Positions 1 to 9,703 of a stretch of DNA of 64,000 nucleotides are shown here, one piece after another. The DNA is from Microbacterium elymi (GTDB lineage Bacteria > Actinomycetota > Actinomycetes > Actinomycetales > Microbacteriaceae), in assembly GCF_021582895.2 (NCBI RefSeq), contig NZ_CP091139.2, forward strand, positions 2,914,001 through 2,978,000, read 5' to 3'. The translations under genes and the position numbers were made by a program. Within the stretch, counting starts at the first letter, position 1; the number at the start of each line of letters is the position of its first letter. The notes below the pieces were generated by a model. That model was not told where the DNA came from. It searched no databases and saw only the letters and a program-made list of their open reading frames with translations.

Positions 1-473
1 CGCTGATGAACCCCGGCGGGATCCGCACCGATCTCGTCTACGACGCGTCGTCGTGGGGCGAGGCGCCGGGAGACGTCACGTTCGAGGAGGCGTTCACGGT
101 CCAGCCGTTCAACAACTACCTGGTCTCGCTCGACCTGACCGGTGCGCAGGCTCGAAGCAGCTTGCTGAACGAGCAGTGGAGCGGACCGAACGCCGCGAGC
201 CGCAAGATCCTGCAGGTCAGCGACGGCTTCGCATACTCCTACTCGGGCACCACGCTCGGCGCGGTGACGCTGAACGGGCAGCCGCTGGATGACACGGCGA
301 CGTATCGGGTGGTGACGAACAACTTCCTCGCCGGCGGCGGAGACGGGTTCCCCACATTCCTCGACGCGCAGAACGTCTACTACGGCGGCCTGGACATCGA
401 TGCGTTCGCGGACTACCTGTCCGCGCACAGCCCGTATGTGCCGGTGGCGCTCGACCGGATCACGGCGCAGTAG
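1..473 (+). CDS. 5'-nucleotidase / metallophosphatase, C-terminal part (cut by left edge)
   Basis: The frame is open from the first bases and ends at TAG 471-473. It encodes the C-terminal substrate-binding domain of UshA/YfkN-type 5'-nucleotidases, which release phosphate from nucleotides outside the cell. Visible family motifs are NPGGIR at the very start, GDVTFEEAF and VQPFNN, and a late GGGDGFPTF block. The metallophosphatase domain lies outside the window. Residues around 58-62 read ARSSLL where the family has a pattern like LxxLL. Three extra bases between 149 and 163 explain this: they cancel in frame but scramble four residues. No C-terminal sorting signal is seen; the protein ends DRITAQ. 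Confidence 0.85.
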   Translation, partial: LMNPGGIRTDLVYDASSWGEAPGDVTFEEAFTVQPFNNYLVSLDLTGAQARSSLLNEQWSGPNAASRKILQVSDGFAYSYSGTTLGAVTLNGQPLDDTATYRVVTNNFLAGGGDGFPTFLDAQNVYYGGLDIDAFADYLSAHSPYVPVALDRITAQ

Positions 474-491
474 CCGGCACCGGCCGCCGCG

Positions 492-558
492 AGAAGGAGA
501 TTCGGGCGAGGGAAGGCGTTTCCCGGCCGGAGCTCCTTCTCCGTCCGGATCTCCTTCT
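492..558. terminator. Possible bidirectional terminator between convergent genes
   Basis: Bases 492-505 and 545-558 are complementary at 13 of 14 positions (AGAAGGAGATTCGG against CCGGATCTCCTTCT). They lie between the stops of the 5'-nucleotidase and the convergent XPB helicase. The loop is long (39 nt) and there is no T-tract, so the call is weak. Confidence 0.3.
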
Positions 559-603
559 GCTGACCCGGCGCGCGGTGCCTGGGCGTGCTGGGTCGGGCGC
601 AGC

Positions 604-2245
604 TCAGGCGGCGAGCCGGTCCGCGTCCAGAATCGTGTACGCGTAGCCCTGCTCGGCGAGGAACCGCTGCCGGTTCTGGGCGAAGTCCTGGTCGACGGTG
701 TCCCGGGCGATCAGGGTGTAGAAGCTCGCGGTGTGCCCTGATTCCTTCGGTCGCAGCAGGCGGCCCAGCCGCTGGGCCTCCTCCTGCCGCGAGCCGAACG
801 ACCCCGACACCTGGATGGCCACGGATGCCTCGGGCAGATCGATCGAGAAGTTCGCGACCTTCGAGACGACCAGCACCTCGATCTCGCCCACCCGGAACGC
901 CTGGTACAGCTCCTCGCGCTCGTCCACCGGGGTCGCCCCGGTGATCTTCGGAGCGTCCAGCGCCTCGGCCAGCACGTCGATCTGATCCAGATACTGGCCG
1001 ATCACCAGGATCCGCTCGCCTCGGTGCTTGGCCACCAGATCCTTGACCACGCCGATCTTGGCCGGCGCCGTGGCCGCGAGTCGGTACCGCTCGTCGTCGG
1101 CGGATGCCGCGTACTCGAGCCGGTCGTCGTCGGGCAGGTCGACCCGCACCTCATAGCAGACGGCCGGTGAGATGAAGCCCTGCGACTCGATCTCCTTCCA
1201 CGGCGCATCGAAGCGCTTCGGGCCGATCAGGCTGAACACGTCGCCTTCGCGGCCGTCCTCGCGCACCAGGGTGGCGGTCAGGCCCAGGCGCCGCCGCGCC
1301 TGCAGGTCGGCGGTGAGCTTGAACACCGGCGCGGGCAGCAGATGCACCTCGTCGTAGATGATCAGACCCCAGTCCAGCGCGTCCAGCAGGGCGAGGTGGG
1401 CGTACTGCCCCTTCCGCTTCGCCGTGAGGATCTGGTAGGTCGCGATCGTGACCGGCTTGACCTCTTTGACCTGGCCGGAGTACTCGCCGATCTCGTCCGC
1501 GGTCAGGCTCGTGCGGCGCAGCGAGCTCGTCGCGCCACTGCCGGGCGCTGACCGTGTTGGTCACCAGGATGAGGGTGGTCGTCTTGGTGGCCGCCATCGC
1601 CCCGGCCCCGACCAGGGTCTTGCCCGCGCCGCAGGGCAGCACCACGACGCCCGAGCCGCCCTCGGTGAAGATGTCGACCGCGTGCCGCTGGTACGGGCGC
1701 AGACTCCAGTCCTGCTCGGCGAGGTCGATCGGATGCGGCGTGCCCGGCGTGTACCCGGCGAGGTCCTCGGCCGGCCAGCCGATCTTCAGCAGCTCCTGCT
1801 TGATGTGACCGCGCGCCCAGGCGTCGACCAGGTACACGTCGGCGGAGGGATGCCCGACCAGCAGCGGCTGGATGCGCTTGTTCTTGGACACCTCGGTCAG
1901 GACCGCGGCATCCGTGGACTTCAGGATCAGCTGGCCGTCGGCATCCCGGTCGATGACCAGACGCCCGTACCGGTTGACGGTCTCGCGGATGTCGATCGAC
2001 ACCGACGGCGGCACCGGGAACTTCGACCACCGCTCGAGGGTGGCCAGCATGTCGTCGGCCTGATGCCCGGCGGCGCGCGCGTTCCACAGCCCGAGCCGGG
2101 TGATGCGGTAGGTGTGGATGTGCTCGGGAGCGCGTTCCAGCTCGGCGAAGATCGCCAACTCGTGGCGGGCGCTCTCGGCGTCCGGGTGCGCCACCTCCAG
2201 CAGGACGGTGCGGTCGCTCTGGACGATGAGGGGGCCGTCGGACAT
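604..2245 (-). CDS. DNA repair helicase XPB (one frameshift)
   Basis: Superfamily 2 helicase of the archaeal/actinobacterial XPB type (ERCC3 homologue), 546 residues after correction. It shows an N-terminal damage-recognition-like domain (residues 1-180), the Walker A motif PCGAGKT, the DEVH box in IIYDEVHLLP, and a C-terminal helicase motif VI in EEAQRLGRLLRP. One base is inserted near 1527 (GAGCTCGCTGC read for GAGCTGCTGC), splitting the gene just after ARQWRDEL. Upstream on the minus strand, TAGACT at 2259-2254 can serve as a -10 with a very short leader, overlapping the stop of the preceding gene. Mycobacteria keep XPB beside the same helicase-associated partner. Confidence 0.9.
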
Positions 2246-2256
2246 AACTGTCCAGT

Positions 2257-4017
2257 CTACCCGGGCCGCACGCCCACGATGCTCGCCACGGGGAGGGTGC
2301 GCTCGATGTCGGCGGCGCGGTCGCGTCCGCGCAGGCGTCCGCCGCCCAGTCCGGTCACGGCCAGGGTGAACTCGCGCTCGCCGCCGTCGGGCATCCGCAC
2401 CGTGACGGTGATCTCGCTGCGGGTACGCACGGCCTGGTCGAGCTCGCGGCGCAGCCACGCGGCATCCGCATCGGCTTGCGCTGTGCGCGAGCAGCGCGTG
2501 CGCCAGCGGCAGGAGCGGTGCGGCAGGGTCGGCGGGCGGTGCCGCCGGGACGGGGGCGTGGCGGCGGGCGAGCGGTTCGGGCTGCCCGGCCGCGTCGACC
2601 GCGACCACCGGGTAGCGGGCGTCGGCGAGCGTCCAGAACACGGCATCCCGCGACACGCGCGAGGTGAGCGCCGCTCCGTCCGGCATCAGCCCGATCGACC
2701 GCAGCGACTGGTCGACCGCGATCGTGCGCAGCACCTGCGGATCGGCGCCGGTGACCCGGGTGCGGCCGGTCGTGGCATCCGTGCCCACACGCACGAGCCC
2801 ATGCCGGGCGGCCGTCTGCGCGATCAGGTAGTCCAGCGGCTGCGGGATGCCGGTCAGCGAGATGGTGGACAGGAAGTCGCGCAGCGAGGTCGCGTCCTCG
2901 CCGCCGGCGACCGCCGCGGCGAGGCTGTCGGCGGTGAAGCGGTAGGTGGATGCCTGGGCCTGCGATTCGCGGACGGCCATCGTGCGCAGCCGCAGATCCA
3001 CGGCGGAGCGCAGCGGGCCGGGCGCGATCGCCGTCAGATCGGCCTGCAGATAGACGGAGTCGATCTCGGCGGGGAGGAGGGCGGTCAGCGCCGCCGCGTC
3101 CGGCTCGGCGCCCCGGCGCAGGCCGCGAGTCCACTCCGGTTCGGCCCCGTCCCGGTCGTACAGGCCCCAGCGCACGGCACGGGCGCGCACCGCCGCCACG
3201 GTCGCCGGCCAATCGGGATCGAGGGGAACGGCGCCCTCCCATCGGGCGGGCGGGAGGTACCCGCCGTCGGCGGTGCGCAGCGCCGCGGGGAGCCCGTCGC
3301 GCCAGCCGACGGCCACGCGCTGCCAGCGTTGCGTGGTCGAGCCCGGCAGCCAGGCGTCTCCGGCCACCGCGACGCGCCAGGCCCGGTCGACCGGGACGAG
3401 AAGGCCCGCGTCGGCCGCCAGGCGCAGGAGGTCGTCGAGCTCGTCGCCGTCCCGGACCACGTGCGTGTCGACGAGTCGCCGCCGATCGACGGCGGTGACC
3501 GCACCTCCGCCGGTGACGGCCAGCGGCTGGTCGGCCGACAGCGCCACGATGTCGGTCACGGCCCGGGTCGCGGCGGCGGCGTGTTCGGCCAGCAGCGCCC
3601 GTGCGCGGACATCGGGGACAGGCGGGTCGGCCGCCGCCGGCTGCTCCGCGATCGCGTCCGGCCGCTCGGCCAGCAGCGCTTCCAGGCGCTCGGCGACGGC
3701 GCGGAACGGGCGCCCGTCCTCCCGCAGCAGGCCCAGCGCGTCCAGCGCGGCGCGCGCCGAGCGGTCGCCCACGTCGGCGGCGGCATCCGTCCCCTGCTCC
3801 GTGGCCGCGGCGGCCAGCGCTCGCACGGCGGGCCGCGCCAGCGTCGTCAGCGCGCGGTCGAGGGACGCGGCATCCAGCAGCCCTCGGCCGCATCGAAGCA
3901 GTCGTCCCACGAGGTCGCGGGCGAGACCCCGCGCTCGCGCAGAAGTCGGGCGAGCCGGTGCGGCTCGAGCCCTGCCAGGCGCCGCGCCAGCGCCCGCTCG
4001 TCGGAGGTGTCGGCCAC
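2257..4017 (-). CDS. Helicase-associated (XPB/Ssl2-like) protein (two compensating frameshifts)
   Basis: About 586 residues. It is the large protein that sits beside XPB helicase in actinobacteria (C-terminal domain of the Helicase_C_3 / XPB-Ssl2-like type). No ATPase motif is visible, so it is probably a partner rather than an active helicase. Start is GTG at 4017, directly after the upstream stop. A base is missing near 3889 (before GCTGCTGG) and one is extra near 2475 (GCTTGC for GCTGC), so the outer length stays a multiple of three. The C-terminus reads PVASIVGVRPG. Role beyond association with XPB is inferred from position. Confidence 0.75.
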
Positions 4018-4284
4018 TCAGCGCGCCTTGTTGGCCCGCGACCTCCGCACGAAGCTCATGATGACCACAGTCAGGATGAGCAGGAACGCGACGATCGGTG
4101 CGATGTACACGATGGCGCCGATCGTCGGCCACAGGCCCTGATCGAAGCTGGCGTGCATGGCCGAGCCGATCATGATCGAGAAGAAGCAGACGACCGACAG
4201 GACCAACAGCCCCAGGGCTGTGAACGACAGCATGCGGTCGATCCGGCGGACCGGGATCTCCTCGGATGGTGTGGGCGCGCTCAT
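4018..4284 (-). CDS. Small membrane protein with two transmembrane helices
   Basis: 88 residues. A cytoplasmic N-terminus (MSAPTPSEEIPVRRIDRM) is followed by two hydrophobic helices, about residues 20-42 and 52-76, and a basic C-terminus RRSRANKAR typical of a positive-inside end. Its stop is immediately followed by the GTG of the helicase-associated gene, so they are probably co-transcribed. A minus-strand TAGGCT lies at 4297-4292, giving an almost leaderless transcript. Similar short proteins occur beside XPB in Microbacteriaceae; no function is recognised. Confidence 0.75.
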   Translation of the reverse strand: MSAPTPSEEIPVRRIDRMLSFTALGLLVLSVVCFFSIMIGSAMHASFDQGLWPTIGAIVYIAPIVAFLLILTVVIMSFVRRSRANKAR

Positions 4285-4291
4285 CTCTATC

Positions 4292-4322
4292 AGCCTACCG
4301 CCGCGCGAGCGTGCCGTAGGCT
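4292..4322. promoter_or_regulatory. Divergent promoter pair with TAGGCT -10 boxes
   Basis: TAGGCT occurs on the minus strand at 4297-4292 (towards the membrane protein) and on the plus strand at 4317-4322 (towards the cold-shock gene). The two hexamers face away from each other in the divergent intergenic space. Neither has a convincing -35. Confidence 0.45.
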
Positions 4323-4404
4323 GGATGCGAGGCCTTCGGGTCTCTCGTTCTTCGTCCCCATCCGCGCGCCAGACCGGCGCGCGCCGCGTTTCAGCGAGGT
4401 AGTC

Positions 4405-4785
4405 ATGCCCACCGGCAAGGTCAGGTTCTACGACGAGGAGAAGGGCTTCGGCTTCATCTCCTCGGAAGACGGTCAGGACGTGTTCCTGCACGCGTCCGCC
4501 CTGCCCGCGGGCGCCGTGGTCAAGGCCGGCTCTCGGGTCGAATTCGGTCTCGCCGACGGGCGCCGCGGTCCGCAGGCGCTGTCGGTCCGGGTGCTGGAGG
4601 CGCCGGTCAGCCTGGCCAAGCGCACCCGCAAGCCGGCCGACGACATGGCGGTCATCGTCGAAGATCTGGTCAAGCTTCTCGACGGCATCGGCGGGGACCT
4701 GCGCCGCGGGCGCTACCCGGCGGGGGCGCACGCGAAGAAGGTCGCCGCACTCCTGCGCAGGGTCGCTGATGACTTCGACGCCTGA
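4405..4785 (+). CDS. Cold-shock domain protein
   Basis: 126 residues. The N-terminal 65 residues are a CspA-type OB fold with RNP1 (KGFGFI) and RNP2 (DVFLH), which bind single-stranded RNA/DNA. The remaining 60 residues form a basic helical tail (SLAKRTRKPADDM... to VADDFDA), longer than a classical 67-70 residue CspA and typical of the actinobacterial protein encoded next to DUF3027. A GAGG at 4396-4399 precedes the ATG. The 3' end overlaps the DUF3027 start by 17 bases, so the two are translated from one message. Confidence 0.9.
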   Translation: MPTGKVRFYDEEKGFGFISSEDGQDVFLHASALPAGAVVKAGSRVEFGLADGRRGPQALSVRVLEAPVSLAKRTRKPADDMAVIVEDLVKLLDGIGGDLRRGRYPAGAHAKKVAALLRRVADDFDA

Positions 4786-5484
4786 CGAGCGGCTGCTCGA
4801 AGACCACGACCTCGCACTGACGGCGCTCGCCGAGATCACCCGCCCGAGACGGTCGGCCCCGCGGCCGGCTACACCGTCGAGGCGGACGACGTGGTGTCGC
4901 TGCGCTTCGAGAATCGGCTGCCGGGGTACCCGGGATGGTTCTGGACGGTGAGCCTGGCTGTGGTCGAGGACGCCGAGCCGACCGTGCTCGAGGTGAAGCT
5001 GCTGCCCGGTCAGGGCGCGCTGCTGGCCCCGGAATGGGTGCCGTGGGCGGTCCGCCTCGCCGAATACCAGGCGCAGCAGGCCGCGGCGGCCGCCGCCGGT
5101 GACGAGGTTGCGGCCGAGGGTGACGAGTCCGCGGAGGGCGACGACGACCTCGACGAGGACGACGATCTCGATGAGGACCTCGACGACGTCGACGACCTGG
5201 ATGCCGCGGACTTCGACACGGACGGGTCGCGGATCCTGCACGCGGGCGACGTCGACGGGGTCGACATCGACGAACTGGACGAGTCGTCCGCGGATGAGGA
5301 CGAGTCTGATGAGGACGAGGACGAGGACGACGACTCCGACGACGAGGACGACTCCGACTCCGACGAGGACGACTCAGGCGAGGGCGACGCGAACGAGGAC
5401 GACTCAGGCGAGGACGACGCGGACGACGCGGACGAGGACGATGATTCCGACGAGGACGACGCGGACGAGGATCAGCAGGACTGA
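4769..5484 (+). CDS. DUF3027 protein with very acidic C-terminal tail (one frameshift)
   Basis: About 238 residues. The first 110 residues hold the DUF3027 core (VEADDVVSLRFENRLPGYPG and a PGWFWTVSLA segment). From about residue 120 to the end the protein is almost pure Asp/Glu with a few Ser and Gly. One base is missing near 4850 (ATCACCCGCCCGAG for ATCAC-NN-GCCCGAG), which breaks the frame at ITRP. The gene overlaps the cold-shock gene and is convergent with serC, an arrangement shared with Mycobacterium (Rv0883c/serC). The function of DUF3027 is not known to me. Confidence 0.8.
5130..5478 (+). repeat. Asp/Glu-coding low-complexity tract
   Basis: A run of GAC/GAG/GAT codons with short imperfect repeats such as GACGAGGACGAC encodes the acidic tail of the DUF3027 protein. 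It is compositional, not a mobile or regulatory repeat. Confidence 0.7.
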
Positions 5485-5554
5485 ACCCGAGCGGGACTGA
5501 GCCGGACCGGGATGTTCTCCCACACGTGATGAACTTCCCGTTCACACGCCCTCA

Positions 5555-6814
<1,260 letters not shown>

Positions 6815-6887
6815 CTAGGCGGGCCGCGTGCCCGGCCCCGAGCGGATGACGCCCGGTTGCGCCGCCGTCGCCCGGTGGTGCGCCGAC

Positions 6888-6893
6888 TAGGCT
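6888..6893 (+). promoter_or_regulatory. Putative -10 (TAGGCT) of dtxR
   Basis: TAGGCT 31 bases before the dtxR ATG, the same hexamer as before the cold-shock gene and prmC. No good -35 is seen at the proper distance. Confidence 0.35.
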
Positions 6894-6924
6894 GGACCGA
6901 CACGGCTGACGCGGAGAACGAACC

Positions 6925-7623
6925 ATGGTTGACCTGATCGACACCACCGAGATGTACCTGCGGACGATCCTCGAACTCGAGGAGGAGAACATCGTCCCGC
7001 TGCGCGCACGCATCTCCGAGCGGCTCGGCCACTCCGGGCCGACGGTGTCGCAGACCGTGGGCCGCATGGAGCGCGACGGGCTGGTCGTGGTCTCGGACGA
7101 CCGGCGTCTGGAACTGACGGATGCCGGCCGGCACAAGGCCGTCGACGTCATGCGCAAGCACCGCCTCGCCGAGCGTCTGCTCTCGGACGTGATCGGGCTG
7201 GACTGGGCCTACGTCCACGAAGAGGCCTGCCGCTGGGAGCACGTGATGAGCGAGCAGGTCGAGCGGCGCCTCGTCGAACTGCTCGGACACCCCACCGAAT
7301 CGCCCTACGGCAACCCGATCCCCGGCCTGGACCAGCTGGGCGGCACCGCCTCGATGCAGTTCGAGCAGGGCGTGGTGGGACTCGTGCGCCGATTGGATGC
7401 CGCGGGCGGCCCGATCCGCGGGACGGTGCGCCGGCTCGCCGAGCCCGCCCAGGTCGACCCGGAGCTGCTGGAACAGCTGCGCGGCGCCGGCGTCCTTCCC
7501 GGTGCGACCGGCGACTACCGCTACAGCGAGGGCTACGTGCTGGTGCAGATGGACGGCAGCGACGAGGGCCTGGAGCTTCCCGTCGAGGTCGCTTCGCACA
7601 TCTTCCTGGTGGACGAGGGCTGA
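6925..7623 (+). CDS. dtxR: Iron-dependent DtxR/IdeR-family repressor
   Basis: 232 residues, intact. The N-terminal winged helix (about 1-72) has the recognition segment GHSGPTVSQTVGRMERDG. The metal ligands fall exactly at the numbering of Corynebacterium DtxR: Met10, His79, Glu83, His98, Cys102, Glu105 and His106. Cys102 is typical of the Fe(II)-responsive DtxR/IdeR branch, whereas MntR usually has Asp/Glu there. The C-terminal SH3-like domain (about 150-230) is complete. Expected role is repression of iron-uptake genes when Fe(II) is plentiful. No iron box was recognised near the gene. Confidence 0.92.
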   Translation: MVDLIDTTEMYLRTILELEEENIVPLRARISERLGHSGPTVSQTVGRMERDGLVVVSDDRRLELTDAGRHKAVDVMRKHRLAERLLSDVIGLDWAYVHEEACRWEHVMSEQVERRLVELLGHPTESPYGNPIPGLDQLGGTASMQFEQGVVGLVRRLDAAGGPIRGTVRRLAEPAQVDPELLEQLRGAGVLPGATGDYRYSEGYVLVQMDGSDEGLELPVEVASHIFLVDEG

Positions 7624-7663
7624 ACTCGCCGCAGCGCGGCCGGCACGGGGGCGTGACATATTC

Positions 7664-7755
7664 GTTACCTTCGGGTAACCTCGAAAAGTCCATAGGCGAG
7701 AAGCCCGCCGACGGATACCGCCAGGATCGCCTCATCGGCTCGTCGTCCTGGCGGG
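7664..7755 (+). promoter_or_regulatory. Structured 5' leader of the M23 peptidase gene
   Basis: Two stem-loops lie in the 226-base space before the peptidase: GTTACC (7664-7669) and GGTAAC (7674-7679) around a TTCG tetraloop, then CCGCCAGGA (7718-7726) pairing with TCCTGGCGG (7746-7754). The first could be a protein-binding palindrome or an RNA hairpin. Cell-wall hydrolase genes of actinobacteria often have regulatory leaders, but I do not recognise the c-di-AMP (ydaO) consensus here. Confidence 0.4.
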
Positions 7756-7849
7756 TCATCGCACCGCGTGTCCCGACACCTGTGCCTGCGTAGCATCCGA
7801 CGAGCCGGTGCCCGATCCCGAACCGGGTGCGGAGGCTGTGGAGGACAGT

Positions 7850-8780
7850 TTGGCCGAACAGCACGACGCGACCGATACCCGGGCCGCGCCCGTACCCACT
7901 CGCCGAGGGCTGCGAGCCGCCGCCACCGGTCCGGTCGCCCGAAGGTCGACGGCACCATCCACCCCGGCACTATCTACCCCGGCACAGTCCAGTCCCGCAC
8001 CGACCGGCCCCGCATCGGCTCCGCGCACGGCCGCCGCGCGGCGTCGGTCCCCGGCACGCCGCCTCGCCGTCGTCGGCGTGATCGCCGCACTGGTGGGCAC
8101 CGCCGCCGTCCCGGCCTTCGCCGCGGCGAACTCGACGCCCGAGACGCGGACGATCCAGCAGGTCGCCGCGGACGACGCGCAGTCCGTCGTCGTCGCCTCG
8201 GACGAGCAGCCGGCCGACCTCAGCCGCAGCGCTATTCCGCGACCACCGCCGGCGAGATCTCGAAGAAGAAGGCGCAGGAGGCCGCGGCCGCCCGTGCCCG
8301 CCAGGCGGCCTGCCGCCGCGGCGGCAGCGGTCAGCTACTCGTCCGTGAAGGTCGATCTGAACATGAAGGGCCCCGGCAGCGGCGCGATCCGCTGGCCGCT
8401 GGCCAAGATCAACCACATCGGCGAGGGCTTCGGCGCCCGCGGCGGCGAGCACCAGGGCGTGGACCTGCTCACCAACGGGGGCACCCCGATCTTCGCCGCG
8501 ACCTCCGGCACCGTGAACGTGTCCAGCGAGGGCTACTACGGCTACGGCGTGGCCGTCACGATCGACACCGTCATCAACGGCACCAAGGTCACCACGCTCT
8601 ACGGGCACATGCGCTACGGCAGCCGTCAGGTCGTGCACGGCCAGAAGGTGTCGGTCGGTCAGGTCATCGGCCTGGTGGGCAGCACCGGCCGCTCCACCGC
8701 GAACCACCTGCACTTCGAGGTCATGCTCAACGGTTCGCACGTGGATCCGCTGGCCTGGCTTGCGCGCGAACGCCGGCTGA
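7850..8780 (+). CDS. M23-family peptidoglycan endopeptidase (three frameshifts)
   Basis: About 309 residues. A Pro/Ala/Thr-rich cytoplasmic N-terminus is followed by a hydrophobic signal/anchor around residues 70-90 (RRLAVVGVIAALVGTAA), a coiled, Ala/Lys-rich linker (KKKAQEAAAARARQ) and a C-terminal LytM/M23 domain. Zinc ligands are visible in HQGVDLL (H...D) and in HLHFEV. The product should cut peptide cross-links in the wall. Start TTG 7850 is chosen because GGAGG precedes it by five bases. A G is missing near 8239 (before GCAGC), a C is extra near 8308 (GCCTGC) and a T near 8760 (GCTTGC), after which the protein ends WLRANAG. Confidence 0.82.
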
Positions 8781-8832
8781 CGGCATCCGTCCGACACGCA
8801 CCCTCGCGCGGCGCGGTCCCGCGCGTTGGGGC

Positions 8833-8838
8833 TAATCT
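8833..8838 (+). promoter_or_regulatory. Putative -10 box of a leader transcript before the HNH gene
   Basis: TAATCT in TTGGGGCTAATCTGATCCC, 34 bases before a short ORF that has its own ribosome binding site. A -35 is not clear. Confidence 0.4.
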
Positions 8839-8872
8839 GATCCCGGACGCTCAACCGAGCGAAGGGAAGCCG

Positions 8873-9103
8873 ATGGGCAGCACACCACACATCCGCACCA
8901 TGGATGCGCTCGGCCTGCTCGTCCTTCGGCATCATGAGCACGGATGCCGCACCCTGCGCGCGTCCGTGGCGTCGCCCGCCGGGCGGCGCCTTTTTCATGC
9001 CCTGCGCGACGTTGTGCGTCCTCGTGTCGATCGTCCGGGAAGCCGTCTCGGACTGTTCGTGAGGATGGCAGATGCGCACACTGGTGCTGAACGCAGGATA
9101 TGA
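8873..9103 (+). CDS. Possible leader ORF preceding the HNH gene
   Basis: ATG 8873 has GAAGGGA at 8861-8867. The ORF reads about 76 codons and overlaps the HNH start. Its first part contains a cluster of His codons (RHHEHGC), and an intrinsic-terminator hairpin (8968-8995) lies inside it. An overlapping alternative, ATG 8934 to TGA 9062, would give 42 residues. Nothing homologous is recognised; coding status is uncertain and an attenuator role is an inference. Confidence 0.2.
   Translation: MGSTPHIRTMDALGLLVLRHHEHGCRTLRASVASPAGRRLFHALRDVVRPRVDRPGSRLGLFVRMADAHTGAERRI
8968..8995 (+). terminator. Intrinsic terminator / attenuator before the HNH gene
   Basis: GGCGTCGCCCG (8968-8978) pairs with CGGGCGGCGCC (8980-8990), with one T-G pair, followed by TTTTT. 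It lies 188 bases after the M23 stop and 77 bases before the HNH start, downstream of a putative promoter, so it may end the peptidase transcript or attenuate the HNH gene. Confidence 0.6.
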
Positions 9104-9570
9104 ACCGCTGGCCGTGGTCTCGTTCCGCCGGGCTCTGGTCCTGGTGATGAACGAGAAGGCGACCATCATCGAGCATGTCGAGGGTGAGCCGGTCCTGGCC
9201 GCACGCGGATCGTACGACAGACCCGCGGTGATCATCCTCGCCCGGTACGTGCACCTGCCGAACACGCGTCGCGTGCCGGTGACCCGCCGTGGGGTGCTGC
9301 GGCGGGACGGCTTCCGCTTGCGCCTACTGCGGCGGCCATGCCGCCACCATCGACCACGTGCAGCCCCGCTCGCGCGGGGGAGCGGACTCATGGGAGAACC
9401 TCGTGGCCTGCTGCCAGCGCTGCAACAACACGAAGGGCGACCGCACACCCCAGGAGATGTCCTGGCAGCTGCGGGTGATCCCCCGCCCGCCCCGCGGGGC
9501 GCACTGGACCGTGCGCGGCATCGACCGCGCCGATCCGCGCTGGGAGCCGTACCTGGCTCTCGCCGCCTGA
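9072..9570 (+). CDS. HNH endonuclease family protein (one frameshift)
   Basis: About 165 residues. The N-terminal half (LVLNAGYEPLAVVSFRRA) is that of the short actinobacterial HNH protein. The C-terminal half contains a zinc-knuckle CAYC ... CQRC framing the HNH core (TIDHVQPRSRGG, then NLVACCQRCNNTKGDR). The catalytic His is in DHVQP and the Asn/His elements follow. A T is inserted at about 9314 (CGCTTGCGCC for CGCTGCGCC), splitting the gene at the first CxxC. The family is widely conserved as a single chromosomal gene; its biological role is not established, and nothing here points to restriction or a mobile element. Confidence 0.85.
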
Positions 9571-9614
9571 CCGGATCGGACCCGCACGCGCTGTCGAGGA
9601 TCTGCACGCGCGGC

Positions 9615-9640
9615 GCCAGAGGAGTATGTTCGCCTCTGGC
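9615..9640. terminator. Hairpin between the HNH gene and the chc-like operon
   Basis: GCCAGAGG (9615-9622) and CCTCTGGC (9633-9640) form a perfect 8-bp stem with a 10-nt loop, without a T-tract. It may terminate the HNH transcript or act as an operator for the downstream cluster. Confidence 0.35.
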
Positions 9641-9703
9641 AGGCCTTCGACACGCATGCCTGCATGTCGTGGTCGGGGCCTGCACTCGGGCAAGGAGGTC
9701 GAC

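Noticed and set aside
1448..4141. Long plus-strand ORF of 897 codons
   Set aside because: It lies opposite the XPB helicase and its partner, whose motifs are clear; the plus-strand translation is low-complexity Arg/Gly-rich, as expected of antisense frames in GC-rich DNA.
5099..5500. ORF rich in Thr/Arg opposite the acidic tail
   Set aside because: It is the out-of-frame reading of the GAC/GAG repeats of the DUF3027 gene.
7664..7755. c-di-AMP (ydaO) riboswitch
   Set aside because: Position before a wall hydrolase fits, but the conserved ydaO segments are not visible; only two hairpins can be supported.
9072..9570. HNH gene as part of a restriction or anti-phage system
   Set aside because: It is a short, widely conserved chromosomal family member with no methyltransferase or defence genes beside it.
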